A stretch of DNA of 8,562 nucleotides, from positions 1-8,562 of the forward strand of contig CAOJHG010000067.1 of assembly GCA_948435975.1 (NCBI GenBank). Direction: 5' to 3'. Shown here piece by piece: positions 6,694 to 8,562 of this stretch. Position 1 is the stretch's first letter. The number at the start of each line of letters is the position of its first letter. The notes under the pieces are model-generated. The model saw only the letters and a program-made list of their open reading frames with translations. It searched no databases and had not been told where the DNA came from. Both the position numbers and the translations under genes were made by a program. The stretch is from an uncultured Oscillibacter sp. (GTDB taxonomy: Bacteria; Bacillota; Clostridia; Oscillospirales; Oscillospiraceae).

Positions 6694-7073
6694 TCCCTCT
6701 CCTCTCCGCTTACGGTAATCAAGCCTTCCAGCCCGGCCAGCTTTCCCTCGCCGATGCCGGGAACATTCATCAAATCCTCTGCTGTCTCAAAAGGTCCGTG
6801 CTCCTCCCGGTAGTCCAAAATCCGCTGAGCCAGCACGCCGCCAATGCCCGGCAGCTCCGTCAGGTCCTCCGCCGCGGCTGTGTTCAAGTCCAAAGGGGAC
6901 AGCTCCGGCTCTTCCGGCGGCGCGGAAATCTCCGTCTCTACAGCGGCAGGCAGGTCCAGCGCCGCCCGGTCATGAAGGTACAGTCCGGACAGCAGGCACA
7001 AAAAAGCCGCCGTCAGAGCCAGCAGTAAAAGCTCGCCCCTGGTAATTCTCTTTACGCCTCGTTCATGGTTCAC
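6690..7073 (-). CDS. ComEA-like membrane-anchored helix-hairpin-helix DNA-binding protein
   Basis: The 127-residue product starts at GTG 7073, with GGGGAAG seven bases upstream; a nearby ATG at 7066 is out of frame and stops at once. A basic N-terminus precedes one membrane segment (about 14-33), then a Pro/Glu-rich linker (about 40-60) and a ComEA-type tandem helix-hairpin-helix domain (about 61-121). The domain shows LDLNTAAAEDLTELPGIG and a second VPGIGEG, typical of the family. In ComEA the domain binds incoming double-stranded DNA outside the membrane during transformation. Bacillus ComEA is about 205 residues and carries an SLBB domain between anchor and HhH; that domain is absent here. 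It leads a two-component operon rather than a comE operon with comEC. Membership of the HhH/ComEA family is clear; a competence role is uncertain. Confidence 0.88.
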   Translation of the reverse strand: MNHERGVKRITRGELLLLALTAAFLCLLSGLYLHDRAALDLPAAVETEISAPPEEPELSPLDLNTAAAEDLTELPGIGGVLAQRILDYREEHGPFETAEDLMNVPGIGEGKLAGLEGLITVSGEERE

Positions 7074-7075
7074 GG

Positions 7076-7104
7076 TTGCACTTCCCCGCTTTTTTTGCTA
7101 TACT
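7076..7104 (+). promoter_or_regulatory. Candidate sigma-A promoter for the carboxypeptidase gene
   Basis: TTGCAC (7076-7081) and TATACT (7099-7104) are separated by 17 bases, and the spacer holds a run of seven T's. The -10 matches consensus at five of six positions, the -35 only at its TTG. Transcription would begin near 7111, leaving a leader of about 70 bases that opens with the hairpin at 7115-7135. Confidence 0.5.
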
Positions 7105-7114
7105 AACAGATATC

Positions 7115-7135
7115 ACCGGAGGCCGGGCTTCCGGT
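7115..7135. repeat. Inverted repeat/hairpin in the divergent intergenic region
   Basis: ACCGGAGGC (7115-7123) pairs with GCTTCCGGT (7127-7135): nine pairs counting one G-T wobble, with a CGG triloop. No T run follows in either direction, so it is not a simple terminator. It lies between the two candidate transcription starts and would be in the 5' leader of both transcripts. It could be a leader RNA structure or a protein-binding operator. Confidence 0.6.
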
Positions 7136-7154
7136 CCCTGGGATTTACGCTTTC

Positions 7155-7163
7155 ATTATATCA
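7155..7163 (-). promoter_or_regulatory. Candidate extended -10 promoter for the leftward comEA-like/two-component operon
   Basis: On the - strand the bases read TGATATAAT, a perfect TATAAT with the TG of an extended -10 element. The matching -35 position (around 7183-7178, TGTCCA) is weak, as is common with extended -10 promoters. Transcription would start near 7148, giving a leader of about 75 bases before GTG 7073. Confidence 0.55.
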
Positions 7164-7182
7164 TACATTTTGGGGGATGGAC

Positions 7183-8550
7183 ATGAAAACAAGACGCTTT
7201 TTCTCACTTTTTTTTGCGGCCCTTCTCGCCTTCACTTTATTCACGGTCCCGGCGTCCGCTTACGAGGGCGTTCCAGACCCGGAGATTCTGGCCAAAGCCG
7301 TCCTGCTGGTGGACCAGAAGACCGGCGCTGTCGTCTACGCCAAGAATGAGCACCAGGAGCTGTATCCCGCCAGTCTCACCAAGGTCATGACGGCGCTGCT
7401 GGTGCTGGAGGCCGTGGACGCGGGACGGCTCTCTCTTGACCAGACAATTACTGCCAGCACCACCGCCCTGGACGGCCTGGACAGCGACGGCAGCACCGCA
7501 GGCATTCAGGTGGGAGAAGAAATGTCTGTGCGGAACCTGCTCTACTGTCTGCTGGTACACTCCGCCAACGAGGCCGCAAACATCCTGGCAGAAAAGGTCT
7601 CCGGCTCTGTGGGGGCTTTTGTGGCGGACATGAATGCCAAAGCGGAAGAGCTGGGCTGCAAGAACACCCATTTCATGAACCCCCACGGGCTTCATGATTC
7701 CCAGCACTACGCCTCTGCCTGGGACCTGTACCTCATCACCACGGCCGCCCTGAAGTATCCTTCTTTTATGGAATTCTGCGACACAGCCTCTGTCACCATT
7801 CCCGCCACCAATCTCTCCGACGAGCGTCTCCTGCGCAACACGAACTATTTGATCTCCGGCCGCTCCAGGGACTACCTGAACACTGACGCGCACGGCATCA
7901 AGACCGGCTCCCACTCCCAGGCGGGCCACTGCCTGATCTCCACCATCCAACGGGCCAGCCTCAGCTTCATCAGTGTCATCATGGGTACGGACCGCATCCA
8001 GAGGGAGGACGGAATCTGGTGGACCTACAGCTTTGGCGAGACGAACCGGCTCTATGACTGGGCCTTCGACAACTTTACTTACCAGACCGTGCTGGAAGAA
8101 ACGGATGTGGCAGGTGAAGCGGAGGTTTCCCTCTCCAAGACAGACCGGGTAACCATGCGGCCCGCAGAGGAAGTGGAGATTCTTCTGCCCAGGAGCCTGG
8201 ACCTTTCAGAGCTGGAGCAAATCATCACCCTGGACAGCGACCCGGTGGAGGCCCCTATTGCGGAAGGGGACAAGCTGGGCACACTCTCCATCCAGTTGGA
8301 CGGGGAGGAGTACGCCACTGTGGACCTGCTGGCGTTCACTGATGTGGAAGCGTCCCAGCTGCTGGTCTTTCTGCGGGATTTGAAGGAATTTTTCTCCAAG
8401 ACCAGCGTAAAGATCGGCTGCGGCGCGGTGCTGGCTCTGGCGGTGCTGTTCACACTCTGGAAGCTGGTGTTCAGCAAGCGCCGCTACCGCTATGGACGCA
8501 GCGTGAGCTCTGGACGGAACGGCTACCGGGGCGGCAGGAAGCGCCGTTGA
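7183..8550 (+). CDS. D-alanyl-D-alanine carboxypeptidase, DacF/PBP5 family (peptidase S11)
   Basis: I choose ATG 7183 (455 residues) because GGGGG at 7172-7176 is six bases upstream; ATG 7177, two codons earlier, abuts that site. The signal peptide runs MKTRRFF to about residue 26, ending VPASA. The penicillin-binding catalytic set is complete: SLTK at 64-67 (nucleophile Ser64), SAN at 127-129 and KTG at 240-242. Family enzymes remove the terminal D-Ala from peptidoglycan pentapeptides outside the membrane and so limit cross-linking. A PBP5 C-terminal beta domain covers about 298-390. A single membrane segment (about 412-430) then leads to a basic Arg/Gly/Tyr-rich tail of about 22 residues. 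This is a more firmly embedded anchor than the amphipathic helix of classic PBP5. It is transcribed divergently from the two-component operon, which makes it a candidate target. The dacF name is plausible but not certain. Confidence 0.95.
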   Translation: MKTRRFFSLFFAALLAFTLFTVPASAYEGVPDPEILAKAVLLVDQKTGAVVYAKNEHQELYPASLTKVMTALLVLEAVDAGRLSLDQTITASTTALDGLDSDGSTAGIQVGEEMSVRNLLYCLLVHSANEAANILAEKVSGSVGAFVADMNAKAEELGCKNTHFMNPHGLHDSQHYASAWDLYLITTAALKYPSFMEFCDTASVTIPATNLSDERLLRNTNYLISGRSRDYLNTDAHGIKTGSHSQAGHCLISTIQRASLSFISVIMGTDRIQREDGIWWTYSFGETNRLYDWAFDNFTYQTVLEETDVAGEAEVSLSKTDRVTMRPAEEVEILLPRSLDLSELEQIITLDSDPVEAPIAEGDKLGTLSIQLDGEEYATVDLLAFTDVEASQLLVFLRDLKEFFSKTSVKIGCGAVLALAVLFTLWKLVFSKRRYRYGRSVSSGRNGYRGGRKRR

Positions 8551-8562
8551 TTCCCTCTTTCC

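Noticed and set aside
6055..6813. + strand open frame of 252 codons opposite the response regulator
   Set aside because: It is antisense to a response regulator with all catalytic residues intact and has no ribosome binding site or family signature.
7090..7096. Run of seven T's as a possible rightward terminator
   Set aside because: No clear GC-rich hairpin precedes it on the + strand and no rightward gene ends before it. It falls in the spacer of the candidate promoter.
7177..7182. ATG at 7177 as the carboxypeptidase start
   Set aside because: It directly abuts the GGGGG ribosome binding site, leaving no spacing. The ATG at 7183 has six bases and gives a typical signal peptide start (MKTRR).

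Overview
The window looks like chromosomal DNA of a GC-rich member of the Clostridia, most likely in or near Oscillospiraceae (the Flavonifractor/Lawsonibacter/Oscillibacter kind). That placement is inferred from the protein families, strong AGGAGG-type ribosome binding sites and the GC-rich third codon positions, not from a marker gene. Eight genes are supported: four on the left read rightward, three... four in the centre read leftward (comEA-like, response regulator, histidine kinase, GerMN protein), and one on the right reads rightward, giving nine coding regions including a partial one at the left edge. No RNA gene, insertion sequence, phage gene or CRISPR array was seen.

Left block (1-3574, + strand): the C-terminal end of a helical-repeat-like protein, a DUF2201-type metallopeptidase-like/VWA protein, a MoxR-type AAA+ ATPase, and a small NifU C-terminal-domain Fe-S scaffold protein. 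The ATPase and the NifU gene overlap by four bases (ATGA). MoxR ATPases paired with VWA proteins are known as chaperones that remodel or insert metal centres into client proteins, so the translationally coupled Fe-S protein is the most suggestive feature here. A bidirectional terminator at 3599-3638 closes this block and also the leftward block that meets it.

Centre block (7073-3670, - strand): a short ComEA-like membrane-anchored helix-hairpin-helix protein, an OmpR-family response regulator, its sensor histidine kinase, and an exported protein with two GerMN domains. Two of the three junctions are ATGA overlaps and the third is very tight, so this is one operon. The order regulator-kinase-GerMN protein resembles actinobacterial mtrA-mtrB-lpqB, where the GerMN lipoprotein modulates the kinase. 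The kinase appears to start at a CTG codon behind a strong ribosome binding site.

Right block (7183-8550, + strand): a D-alanyl-D-alanine carboxypeptidase of the DacF/PBP5 family with signal peptide, C-terminal membrane anchor and a basic tail. The roughly 110-base gap between it and the leftward operon holds a candidate promoter for each direction, arranged face to face, with a strong hairpin in the stretch both transcripts would share. Taken together, the centre and right blocks suggest an envelope-sensing and cell-wall-remodelling locus.
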